Source: RGIG2041 sp045537695 (GTDB lineage: Bacteria > Bacillota > Clostridia > UBA1381 > UMGS1253). Taken from it: a DNA stretch of 26,453 bases. The translations under genes and the position numbers were made by a program. Below, one piece after another: positions 1 through 6,506 of this stretch (its first letter is position 1; the number at the start of each line of letters is the position of its first letter). The DNA lies in assembly GCA_045537695.1 (NCBI GenBank), contig JAZSQB010000015.1:1-26453 (forward strand), in the 5' to 3' direction. The notes under the pieces were generated by a model, which worked only from the letters and a program-made list of their open reading frames with translations, had not been told where the DNA came from and did no database searches.

Positions 1-339
1 TGTTTTTGTATCCGCCGTGTATGTATACGCATCTGTTTTGGCAATATAATCATACTGCCATCTATCTTTTTCCACGTCTGTATAAGCAATTTCTTCTGCT
101 TTATCCAACCCAAACACAAGGCAGAGCATTTTTGCAAATTCTGCGCGTGTTACGTTGTTGTCCGGCATAAAATTGCCCTTGCCGTCCCCTACAAGAATAC
201 CTCTGTCCGCATAACTTTCAATAGCCGCTTTTGCCCAATCGTGCGACGTGCCAACGTCATCAAACACCGCAGCAAAACCGCTGATACTGCCAAAAACCAG
301 CAACGCCGCCATGCATATTGCTATCCATTTTATTTTCAT
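1..339 (-). CDS. SLH-domain surface protein, N-terminal part (cut by window edge)
   Basis: The first 113 residues are visible and the gene runs off the left edge. An N-terminal signal peptide is clear: basic MKIK, then a hydrophobic run of about 18 residues ending near GFAA. An S-layer homology domain follows, with the typical order FDDV...W..AAIE...RGI..G...G.F.P...VTRAEFA, and a second repeat appears to begin near 'YTDVEKDRWQYDYIA'. SLH domains anchor exported proteins to pyruvylated secondary wall polymers. The ATG overlaps the yraN stop by one base (TGATG), and a strong GGAGGGG lies just upstream inside yraN, so the two are probably translationally coupled. What the rest of the protein does cannot be seen. 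Confidence 0.85.
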   Translation of the reverse strand, partial: MKIKWIAICMAALLVFGSISGFAAVFDDVGTSHDWAKAAIESYADRGILVGDGKGNFMPDNNVTRAEFAKMLCLVFGLDKAEEIAYTDVEKDRWQYDYIAKTDAYTYTADTKT

Positions 340-731
340 CAAAACCCCTCCTCTTGCACAAACGCATTGACAATATGATTGATTTTCATATCTGCCACTG
401 TTTCTTTCTCATCCACCTTATATAAAATCTCCACCACATCAAACCGACACGGCGCATCTATGCGGTTTTCCAGCATATACTTCTGCGCCGCGATGCACAG
501 CCGGCGCTGCTTTTCCACCGTGACATACGCTGCCGGCGTGCCAAACGCCGTGCTGCGTCTTGCCTTCACTTCCACAAATACCCAGTAAGCGCCGTCGCGC
601 ATGACCAAATCAATTTCCCCGCCGCGGCATGTGTAGTTTCTGTCGATGCAGCGCATCTTCTTTTTTTCTAAAAACTTCTTTGCTTCGCCCTCGAAATATT
701 TGCCGAGCGCACGCATTGTTTTTTCTGCCAT
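339..731 (-). CDS. yraN: YraN/UPF0102 family endonuclease-like protein
   Basis: This 130-residue protein has the usual length and motif order of the YraN (UPF0102) family. These proteins have a restriction-endonuclease-like PD-(D/E)XK fold and often sit next to rnhB. Visible core residues are E39 and D41 in 'GGEIDLV' and E54 and K56 in 'FVEVKAR', the expected acidic and lysine residues of the nuclease site. It starts 3 nt after the rnhB stop and its own stop overlaps the SLH-protein start, so it sits in the middle of an operon. The biological role is not settled; a part in nucleic-acid processing is inferred from the fold and the rnhB neighbour. Met6 is a possible alternative start. Confidence 0.9.
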   Translation of the reverse strand: MAEKTMRALGKYFEGEAKKFLEKKKMRCIDRNYTCRGGEIDLVMRDGAYWVFVEVKARRSTAFGTPAAYVTVEKQRRLCIAAQKYMLENRIDAPCRFDVVEILYKVDEKETVADMKINHIVNAFVQEEGF

Positions 732-734
732 ACC

Positions 735-1361
735 TTATTTCACAAACTCCTTTACGCCACGGAATGTCTTTCTGTGAATCGGGCTCGGTCCATACTGCGC
801 AATCAGTTCTCTGTGCCGCTCCGTCGGATAAGCCTTATGCTTTTCAAACTCATATTCCGGATACTGCGCTGCAAGTGCCGTCATTTCGCGGTCACGGCTG
901 ACCTTCGCCAAAATAGATGCCGCCGCAATGGATGCCGAAAGTGCATCGCCCTTGACAACAGTTTCGTGCGCAACGTAGTCCATACCGCGGATGCGGTTGC
1001 CGTCAATCAAAACATAATCCGCCGGCACACCGAGCCCCTGCACCGCGCCGTTCATCGCTTGAAAGGTCGCTTCCAAAATATTGATGCGGTCAATCTCTTC
1101 GTGGTCCACCGAGCAAACACAGTACGCAACCGCTTTTTCTTTTATTACATCAAAAAGCGCTTCACGCTTTTTCTCGGAAAGCTTTTTGGAGTCATTGAGT
1201 CCCTCAATCACTACCCCTTCCGGCAAAATCACCGCCGCGGCAAACACACTGCCCGCCAGCGGTCCGCGTCCGGCTTCATCCACGCCTGCAATCGCCCGAT
1301 AGCCTTGTGCGCGCAGTGCCTTTTCATATTTATACATATCTACTTTGACTTCTGTTTTCAT
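735..1361 (-). CDS. rnhB: ribonuclease HII
   Basis: This enzyme cleaves RNA in RNA-DNA hybrids and starts removal of misincorporated ribonucleotides. The 208-residue product has the RNase HII signature 'AGVDEAGRGPLAG', with catalytic D28 and E29. Later come 'LIDGN' and 'GDALSASIAAASILAKVSRD', supplying the remaining acidic residues, and the C-terminal 'HRKTF' region. The open frame extends 17 codons upstream. ATG 1361 is chosen because AAGGAG sits six bases before it and family similarity begins near here; the extension is encoded by the tail of the 45-bp repeat next door. It lies 3 nt upstream of yraN. Confidence 0.95.
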   Translation of the reverse strand: MKTEVKVDMYKYEKALRAQGYRAIAGVDEAGRGPLAGSVFAAAVILPEGVVIEGLNDSKKLSEKKREALFDVIKEKAVAYCVCSVDHEEIDRINILEATFQAMNGAVQGLGVPADYVLIDGNRIRGMDYVAHETVVKGDALSASIAAASILAKVSRDREMTALAAQYPEYEFEKHKAYPTERHRELIAQYGPSPIHRKTFRGVKEFVK

Positions 1362-1390
1362 AACGTACTCCTTTATCCAAATATGCGCCA

Positions 1391-1435
1391 GTGTACGGGT
1401 TGTCGTCCACAACGACGTAATACGCCGATTTTACC
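1391..1435 (-). repeat. 45-bp imperfect direct repeat, copy 1
   Basis: This copy matches the one at 1498-1542 at 41 of 45 positions. Each copy contains a short hairpin, GTCGT-5 nt-ACGAC. The loop differs between copies while the arms are kept. It sits just upstream of the rnhB ribosome-binding site, in the gap between the QueG-like gene and rnhB. The minus orientation follows the flanking genes and is arbitrary. Confidence 0.7.
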
Positions 1436-1497
1436 TTATCTAAAAAAACGTGGAAATTCGGATGCAGTACGAGGCGCGGACGAAAGCACAGTACTCT

Positions 1498-1542
1498 GTG
1501 TACGGGTTGTCGTCCGAAACGACGTAATGCGCCGAATTTACC
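1498..1542 (-). repeat. 45-bp imperfect direct repeat, copy 2
   Basis: This is the second copy of the unit at 1391-1435, 62 bp away. Its end overlaps the last codons and stop of the QueG-like gene. The DNA between copies contains another small inverted pair (CAGTAC...GTACTC). Two copies with short stems suggest a dispersed intergenic element rather than a CRISPR. Confidence 0.7.
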
Positions 1543-2224
1543 GTTTTTTCAACCCCTTCGGACAGTAACGCATACAAATACCACACACCGCACCTCTGCC
1601 AATATGCTGAAATGCATTCTTCATATACGCACTGCACGCCGCGGCATCAATAATCTCCTCGCGCGCCATACCCGGCTGCCATACCTTGCCGCGAATCGCC
1701 ATCGCAGGACATTTGGTAACGCAGATGTTGCAGCTGCCGCAAACATCCGGATTTTCCGTTTCCACTACAGTATTAAACGGCATATTGGTTAAAATTGTTC
1801 CCAAACGAATACGCGGTCCGTATTTTTTAGAAATAAAAATATCATTTTTGCCGATGCTGCCGAGCCCCGCTTGCCTTGCCGCCGCTTTATGGCTGACAAG
1901 TCCGCAAAGTCCGCCCTTGCCGTCCGGAATAGACTGCGATGCCGCAACTGGCAGATACCTGTATCCCTGCTGTTGTATGTAGGTGCCGATTTCAAATATC
2001 AATCTGTCTATAAACGCGTTCGCCGTGCGGTAATGCTGAAAATAGGCAAAGGTCGGTGCATCAGCAATTTCATCCACCACAAAATCCGACAGCTTGACCG
2101 TAAAGCTGATGGTATACGGCAGCTTTTCCGCATAGGTCTCGCTGAGCGGCTTGGTTTGTGTAAAACCGACATCCACCGCGCCAAGCGCGATAAATTTATT
2201 TGTAATTTCCGCATTGTAGTGCAT
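1538..2224 (-). CDS. short QueG-like double [4Fe-4S] protein
   Basis: This 228-residue protein has two cysteine clusters: C162, C165, C168, C172 ('CGSCNICVTKCP') and C197, C214, C217, C221 ('CGICMRYCP'). They are arranged as in the two [4Fe-4S] sites of epoxyqueuosine reductase QueG. Upstream, 'LVSHKAAARQAGLGSIGKN' and 'RIRLGTILT' match the conserved QueG core. It is much shorter than full QueG: the C-terminal HEAT-like region is absent and the N-terminal cobalamin part looks reduced. It may be a queuosine enzyme variant or a QueG-related redox protein with another substrate. It heads the minus-strand operon leading to rnhB, separated by the repeat pair. Confidence 0.8.
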   Translation of the reverse strand: MHYNAEITNKFIALGAVDVGFTQTKPLSETYAEKLPYTISFTVKLSDFVVDEIADAPTFAYFQHYRTANAFIDRLIFEIGTYIQQQGYRYLPVAASQSIPDGKGGLCGLVSHKAAARQAGLGSIGKNDIFISKKYGPRIRLGTILTNMPFNTVVETENPDVCGSCNICVTKCPAMAIRGKVWQPGMAREEIIDAAACSAYMKNAFQHIGRGAVCGICMRYCPKGLKKR

Positions 2225-2255
2225 GTGTATCCCTCCACGCGTAATCCTAATTATA

Positions 2256-2284
2256 ATTTTAGCATATTTTTTAAAATTTGTCTA
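2256..2284 (-). promoter_or_regulatory. promoter of the QueG-like/rnhB/yraN operon
   Basis: On the minus strand there is a -35 TAGACA (2279-2284), a 17-nt spacer and a -10 TAAAAT (2256-2261) preceded by TGC (extended -10). The QueG-like ATG lies about 30 nt downstream, with a GGAGGG ribosome site. Confidence 0.65.
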
Positions 2285-2342
2285 TGCAAGTTGCAAATTC
2301 TGTGATAAAATAAGATGAATGACTACAATGAGGTGGATTTTC

Positions 2343-2882
2343 TTGAGATATTACAGCATTACAGATCCGGTCGAAATCCGGATTATGGTTTTATATGCGC
2401 TGCAGGTTGCCAAAGAACCGCTCGCCCGTCCGCAAATCACACACGCATTGCTCGCCAGTGCCGATGTGGATATGTTTGACATTTGTGATGCGATTGCGTA
2501 CTTGGAAAAAGCAAACGAAATTTTCCGTTATATGGATTCAACCGGTCGCGAGGTGATGGATTTAACCGACGGTGGCAAAATTTCCGCACAGTGCTTTGGC
2601 GACGATTTGCCGCTACAGGTGCGCGAATACATCATTAAGGAATTAAAAGAGCTGTATCAGTTTACGGAAACGCAAAAACGCCTCGGTGCCAAAGCCGTAC
2701 CCGTCAATTACACAGATTACTGCGCGCAGCTTTCCCTGCGCGAGGCGGAAGAAGATTTGCTCTCCATGTCCGTGTACGCCAAAGACGAAAGCATCGCCGA
2801 ACTGATGTGCAAAAACTTCAAAAAGAAGCACGCGGAAATCTATGCATATTTGCTGAAAGAGCTCACAGAAAAAGAAGAATAA
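2343..2882 (+). CDS. DUF4364 family protein
   Basis: This 179-residue cytoplasmic protein is recognised as DUF4364, found mainly in Clostridia. The N-terminal half reads like a winged-helix domain ('VEIRIMVLYALQVA...ARPQITHALL...ICDAIAYLEKANEI...DLTDGGK'). The second half is helical and charged. The function is unknown; the winged-helix look suggests nucleic-acid binding. A longer frame opens at 2319, but TTG 2343 is preferred: GAGGTGG (2330-2336) stands six bases before it and the ATG inside that SD would lack its own site. It is divergent from the QueG-like gene and ends at a strong bidirectional terminator. Confidence 0.8.
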   Translation: MRYYSITDPVEIRIMVLYALQVAKEPLARPQITHALLASADVDMFDICDAIAYLEKANEIFRYMDSTGREVMDLTDGGKISAQCFGDDLPLQVREYIIKELKELYQFTETQKRLGAKAVPVNYTDYCAQLSLREAEEDLLSMSVYAKDESIAELMCKNFKKKHAEIYAYLLKELTEKEE

Positions 2883-2883
2883 A

Positions 2884-2916
2884 AAAAATCCGGATAAAGC
2901 CTCTTTATCCGGATTT
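2884..2916. terminator. bidirectional terminator between DUF4364 and cupin genes
   Basis: A perfect 15-bp stem (AAAATCCGGATAAAG and its complement) has a 3-nt loop, with A-tract and T-tract on the two sides. It lies between convergent genes, so it can serve both. Confidence 0.9.
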
Positions 2917-2918
2917 TC

Positions 2919-3287
2919 TTATTTAAAGTAATAATAGTCAGAGTTTGCCGTGCCCGTATCTGCATTTTCCACGATAATCACGCGCGCATCCTTGCTGACG
3001 GTGATGCCGTGCCACATACCCTTGCGCACATTGTAGAATTTATGCTGAATCATTTCCACGCTTTCCGGCTTTGCAGGGTCACCGCCATAGTAAAGCTTAG
3101 CACTACCCTCCACCAGGATAAAAACTTCGTCCGTTTCATTGTGACGTTCCATTTTACGAAACTCCGCTTCATCAAAGCGCGGTGCATAATTGATAACCGC
3201 CGCTGTCCATGCGCCGAAATCCACCACGTGCGAGTAGCCCTCACCCTCAAAATCACATACGTCGATATATCTTTCCAGCTTATTCAT
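2919..3287 (-). CDS. small single-domain cupin protein
   Basis: This 122-residue protein has one cupin barrel. Motif 1 appears as 'MERHNETDEVFILVEG' and motif 2 as 'KGMWHGITVSKDARVIIVEN', with H, E and H available as metal ligands. Single cupins of this size include sugar isomerases, dioxygenases and ligand-sensing proteins; nothing here shows which. Its ATG overlaps the CYTH stop (ATGA, 4 nt), so the two are co-translated. It ends at the terminator at 2884-2916. Confidence 0.8.
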   Translation of the reverse strand: MNKLERYIDVCDFEGEGYSHVVDFGAWTAAVINYAPRFDEAEFRKMERHNETDEVFILVEGSAKLYYGGDPAKPESVEMIQHKFYNVRKGMWHGITVSKDARVIIVENADTGTANSDYYYFK

Positions 3288-3781
3288 TTTTCTCTCCTCG
3301 CTAAATATTTGTTGCTGTATTCCCGCTCGCCCGTAATCTCACGAATCACCTGCACAAAATCCGGCAGAATGATTTCCTGCTTTTCGTCCGTCAATTCAAT
3401 TTCTAATACTGCCCAATCCGAAATAAACGGATACACGTCTATCTCACACACAATGTCGCCGAACGGTATGCAGTAGCGGTATTTTTGCAATGTACGCATA
3501 CTTGCGTCCGCCTGCAAAAGCAGCCTTTCATATTCCGCCACGCTGATTTCGCGCTCGCGCTCAATGCGGCGCACCGTGCTTAAAAACACCTTTTCCGTGT
3601 AAGTATAAACACACTTACCCGCCCTACCGCGCTTGCGCACTCTGCGCTCCGTTCCATCTTCACCCGCGATCAGATAGGTCTGCGCAATTTCCGTTTTGTC
3701 CGCACCCTGCTGCGCAAGCAGTATTGGCTCATCCGGATATGCAATTAAAAACTTACGTTCAATTTCCAATGGTTCACGCAT
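3284..3781 (-). CDS. CYTH-domain protein, probable triphosphate tunnel enzyme
   Basis: The 165-residue product begins with the CYTH signature ExExK ('EIERKF'). It continues with alternating charged strands typical of the triphosphate tunnel: 'ERRVRKRGRAG', 'YTYTEKV', 'EREREIS', 'CEIDVYPF', 'AVLEIELTDE'. CYTH proteins hydrolyse inorganic tripolyphosphate or thiamine triphosphate, or act as class IV adenylate cyclases; the short form favours a triphosphatase (inference). The start is supported by GGAGG upstream. It is first in a two-gene operon with the cupin gene and has its own promoter at 3801-3829. Confidence 0.85.
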   Translation of the reverse strand: MREPLEIERKFLIAYPDEPILLAQQGADKTEIAQTYLIAGEDGTERRVRKRGRAGKCVYTYTEKVFLSTVRRIEREREISVAEYERLLLQADASMRTLQKYRYCIPFGDIVCEIDVYPFISDWAVLEIELTDEKQEIILPDFVQVIREITGEREYSNKYLARREK

Positions 3782-3800
3782 AACTTCGCCTCCGCTCGAA

Positions 3801-3829
3801 ATGGTAACACAAACGTTTACTTATGTCAA
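3801..3829 (-). promoter_or_regulatory. promoter of the CYTH-cupin operon
   Basis: There is a -35 TTGACA (3824-3829), a 17-nt spacer and a -10 TACCAT (3801-3806) preceded by TGT. The spacer holds the palindrome AAACGTTT (3811-3818), which faintly resembles a LacI/CcpA-type site but is too short to call. Confidence 0.6.
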
Positions 3830-3877
3830 CACAAGTAAAAGAGCACGCACGAAACTTACTCTTTTAAACTCCAATTA

Positions 3878-4021
3878 TCAACGATCACAATCTCGCTTGT
3901 TACAGCTTTTCGCGTGTGGACAACCGATGCAATTTGTGCCACGTTTTTTCCCTGTATACACATACAATGCAGCACCGCCCAATATCAGCAGCAAAACAAC
4001 AATCAAAATCAAATTTGTCAT
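3878..4021 (-). CDS. FeoB-associated Cys-rich membrane peptide
   Basis: This 47-residue peptide has one N-terminal transmembrane helix (NLILIVVLLLILGGAALYVY), then a short cytoplasmic-type tail with the cysteine pattern C-x2-C-x5-C-x4-C ('NCIGCPHAKSCNKRDC'). It matches the FeoB-associated Cys-rich membrane protein family, proposed to take the place of FeoC or to help FeoB handle ferrous iron. ATG 4021 lies one base after the feoB stop, which sets the start; an upstream in-frame extension overlaps feoB and is rejected. Confidence 0.85.
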   Translation of the reverse strand: MTNLILIVVLLLILGGAALYVYTGKKRGTNCIGCPHAKSCNKRDCDR

Positions 4022-4022
4022 C

Positions 4023-6020
4023 TTAAACGCCCGCCTTTTCTTTTTGCTTTGCGCGCAGTACCTGTGCAACTTTCAATTTTCGATTGGTTTTGGAAATCAA
4101 GCCAACAATAATCAATGCCATCGCCAAAACCGCTATGCCACCCACGATGGCTACGCCTATATGCAACGAATCCGGCGCTGTAAACAGCGTGCCAAGCGTA
4201 TAAACCAGATACGCTACCGTATAACCAACAGCAAGCTGCAGACCAACGCCGCCCCAGAACCACTTTACACTCCCCATTTCCGAGCGCATAGCCGCGAGTG
4301 CCGCTACGCACGGCGGTGAATACAAGTTAAACATCAAATACGCCAATGCCGCTGCTTTTGTCAGTACGAAAATTCCATCCGTCGCACCGTCGCCCCCTGT
4401 CATATTTTCCAGTCCCACAAAGCAAACCGCCAATGTACCGACTACGTTTTCCTTTGCAATGATGCCCGTAACCGCTGCTGCTGCAAGCTGCCAGCTCAGC
4501 ACACCGACAATCGGAACAAACAGATATGCAAGCGGCTCAGCAATGCTTGCCAGAATAGAAGTATCTGCACTTTGCGCCACCGTAAAGCTCCATGTAAAGC
4601 TCTGCATAATCTGTACAATCGTATTGCACAGCAAAATGACCGTTGCCGCCTTAACAAGATATTCCCATCCGCGGCTGCACATCGCCAAAAATGCACCTTT
4701 AAAACTCGGCACTTTATAATCCGGCAGTTCAATAATGAAGTAGGATTTCTTTTTTCGGTTACCGGTAATAGCATTGATTAGAAGTGCACCGATAAAAATC
4801 AGCACGATGCCCGAAAGGTACATCAATGTACTCACCCATCCCGCATCTTCAAAAAACAAACCTGCAAACAGCGCAATCACCGGAATTTTTGCACCGCACG
4901 GCATAAACGGCGCAAGCATAGCCGTTGCACGGCGCTCACGCTCACTGCGAATTGTTCTGCTCGACATAATGCCCGGCACAGCGCAGCCAACCGTAATAAC
5001 AAACGGAATAACGCTTTTACCAGAAAGACCGACTTTCTTGAAAATCGGGTCAAGCAGTGCCGCCACACGGGACATATAACCGCAATCTTCCAAAAGCGCA
5101 ATCAAGAAATACAAAACCATAACAAGCGGCAAAAAGCCAAGAACGGCAATCACACCACCGAGAATACCATCTACCAAAAGTGCACGCAAAAACGGATTGG
5201 CATTCATAAAGAAACCGCCGACCCACGCCTGCAAAATTTCAAGAAAACCGACCAGTCCGTCCGCAATCGGTGCACCGACCCAAACCTGCGAAATCTGAAA
5301 CACAAGATACATTACCAATGCAAAAAACGGAATGCCAATCCATCGGTTCGTCAACACGGCATCTATTTTATCCGCAAACTGTCTGTCCTTCGTATATACT
5401 TTGCGACTTTCCACTTCTTTTACAATCTGATTGACAAATGCAAAGCGCCTACGGTCTGCTGCAATAGTTGCAGATTTACTTGTAAGCGCCATACCGCTTT
5501 GGCTGTACACAGCTCTCTGCACTTTACCACGGGACAAAACCGCCGTTTCCACCAAGACCTTCAGTCCTTCCGCAGAAGTCGATACAGTTTCAATCACCGG
5601 GCAAGCCAGTTTCTCCGAAAGCTTTTCTACATCTATTTTTGTCTGCTTTTTTTCATTGATATCTATTTTGTTGAGCGCAACCACCACCGGAATGCCAAGC
5701 TCTAAAAGCTGTGTGGTAAAAAACAAACTGCGGCTTAAGTTGCTCGCATCCACAATATTGATAATAACATCCGGATTTTCCTTTTGAATATAAGCACTGG
5801 TAATGCCCTCTTCGCTCGTAAACGGAGACATGGAATATGTACCCGGAAGGTCAACTACAACCAAATCCTCCACATCGTTATAAAATGTTTTCCTGATGGC
5901 ATCCTGCTTTTCCTCTACCGTAACGCCTGCCCAGTTGCCGACCTTTTCATTGCTTCCGGTCAGCGCGTTATACATTGTCGTTTTACCGGAATTCGGATTG
6001 CCCGCCAATGCAATTCTCAT
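4023..6020 (-). CDS. feoB: ferrous iron transporter FeoB
   Basis: This 665-residue inner-membrane Fe(II) transporter has an N-terminal G-protein domain. G1 is 'GNPNSGKTT' (7-15), switch I lies near 'NWAGVTVEEK', G3 is DLPG (57-60) and G4 is NKID (117-120). A helical linker leads to the membrane domain from about residue 220, with two Gate segments; the conserved 'GCAVPG..SSRTIRSERER' and 'MPCGAKIPV' hold the cysteines proposed to line the iron path. It is somewhat shorter than E. coli FeoB. It follows feoA by about 95 bp and has its own -10 and a palindrome just upstream, so it may also be transcribed separately. Confidence 0.97.
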   Translation of the reverse strand: MRIALAGNPNSGKTTMYNALTGSNEKVGNWAGVTVEEKQDAIRKTFYNDVEDLVVVDLPGTYSMSPFTSEEGITSAYIQKENPDVIINIVDASNLSRSLFFTTQLLELGIPVVVALNKIDINEKKQTKIDVEKLSEKLACPVIETVSTSAEGLKVLVETAVLSRGKVQRAVYSQSGMALTSKSATIAADRRRFAFVNQIVKEVESRKVYTKDRQFADKIDAVLTNRWIGIPFFALVMYLVFQISQVWVGAPIADGLVGFLEILQAWVGGFFMNANPFLRALLVDGILGGVIAVLGFLPLVMVLYFLIALLEDCGYMSRVAALLDPIFKKVGLSGKSVIPFVITVGCAVPGIMSSRTIRSERERRATAMLAPFMPCGAKIPVIALFAGLFFEDAGWVSTLMYLSGIVLIFIGALLINAITGNRKKKSYFIIELPDYKVPSFKGAFLAMCSRGWEYLVKAATVILLCNTIVQIMQSFTWSFTVAQSADTSILASIAEPLAYLFVPIVGVLSWQLAAAAVTGIIAKENVVGTLAVCFVGLENMTGGDGATDGIFVLTKAAALAYLMFNLYSPPCVAALAAMRSEMGSVKWFWGGVGLQLAVGYTVAYLVYTLGTLFTAPDSLHIGVAIVGGIAVLAMALIIVGLISKTNRKLKVAQVLRAKQKEKAGV

Positions 6021-6046
6021 AACGTTTTTCCTCCCATAGATACAAA

Positions 6047-6074
6047 ATTATATACGAAGTTAGTTCTCGCTAAC
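6047..6074 (-). promoter_or_regulatory. feoB-proximal promoter element and palindromic operator
   Basis: A consensus -10 TATAAT (6047-6052, minus) lies about 27 nt before feoB. Just upstream is the inverted repeat GTTAG-6 nt-CTAAC (6059-6074), whose half-sites match the operator before feoA. No good -35 was found. The element may be an iron- or manganese-responsive repressor site (DtxR/MntR or Fur class, inferred). Confidence 0.5.
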
Positions 6075-6115
6075 CAAATGTTAAAAAAATTTGCTTTGGA
6101 AGCTGTTTTTCAAAA

Positions 6116-6328
6116 TCAAACAATAATAGCTTCCGCAAGCTGTTTGTCAATGCTATATCTACCATCCTTTATCGAAACAACGCATCCGCTTTTTTTACGA
6201 GATACAACTGTAATCATTTCACCCGAATAACACCCGAGTGAGAACAAAAACGCATCTAACTCCTCATCGTCGGTTTCGATTCGGCTGATCACATATTCCT
6301 TACCTTCTACAGCTTCATATAATGTCAT
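6116..6328 (-). CDS. feoA: FeoA family protein
   Basis: This 70-residue protein has the SH3-like FeoA fold: 'MTLYEAVEGKEYVISRIETDDEELDAFLFSLGC' is followed by 'GEMITVVSRKKSGCVVSIKDGRYSIDKQLAEAIIV'. FeoA is a small cytoplasmic partner thought to modulate FeoB. Its cysteines are not the usual metal site. ATG 6328 is chosen because AGGTG lies six bases ahead; the GTG three codons earlier falls inside that SD. It is first gene of the iron-uptake cluster and sits under a promoter overlapped by a palindrome. Confidence 0.9.
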   Translation of the reverse strand: MTLYEAVEGKEYVISRIETDDEELDAFLFSLGCYSGEMITVVSRKKSGCVVSIKDGRYSIDKQLAEAIIV

Positions 6329-6356
6329 ACAAATCACCTGTTTCTCTTAATCCTAC

Positions 6357-6388
6357 GTTAGTTTACTATAACTAACTCGTTTTGTCAA
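6357..6388 (-). promoter_or_regulatory. feoA promoter with overlapping palindromic operator
   Basis: On the minus strand there is a consensus -35 TTGACA (6383-6388), a 17-nt spacer and a -10 TAAACT (6360-6365). A perfect 7-bp inverted repeat, GTTAGTT-6 nt-AACTAAC (6357-6376), covers the -10 and much of the spacer. That is where a repressor would block polymerase. A metal-dependent regulator is inferred from the feo genes it controls. Confidence 0.65.
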
Positions 6389-6435
6389 TATTTTCTATTA
6401 ATTTTATCTACATTTGTTTGTTTTTAACAAATCAG

Positions 6436-6474
6436 AGGGCACAGAGTTGTGCATTATGCACAACTCTGTGCCCT
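6436..6474. terminator. strong hairpin downstream of sulP
   Basis: A 19-bp perfect inverted repeat (arms AGGGCACAGAGTTGTGCAT and complement, one central base) lies about 30 nt after the sulP stop and before the feoA promoter. The T-tract is poor on both sides, so it is a likely but not canonical terminator. Confidence 0.6.
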
Positions 6475-6506
6475 TCAAAATCATTTGTCAGAAACCCAAT
6501 CTAAAC

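Noticed and set aside
1362..1412. 17-codon N-terminal extension of RNase HII
   Set aside because: It is encoded by repeat DNA and has no SD, while ATG 1361 has AAGGAG at ideal spacing.
1391..1542. CRISPR array
   Set aside because: There are only two imperfect 45-bp copies with one 62-bp gap and no cas gene nearby.
774..1568. 264-codon plus-strand frame
   Set aside because: It is antisense to rnhB and the repeat region, with shadow composition.
3807..3823. CcpA/LacI-type operator in the CYTH promoter
   Set aside because: Only the 8-bp palindrome AAACGTTT is clear; flanking bases do not fit a catabolite-responsive element.
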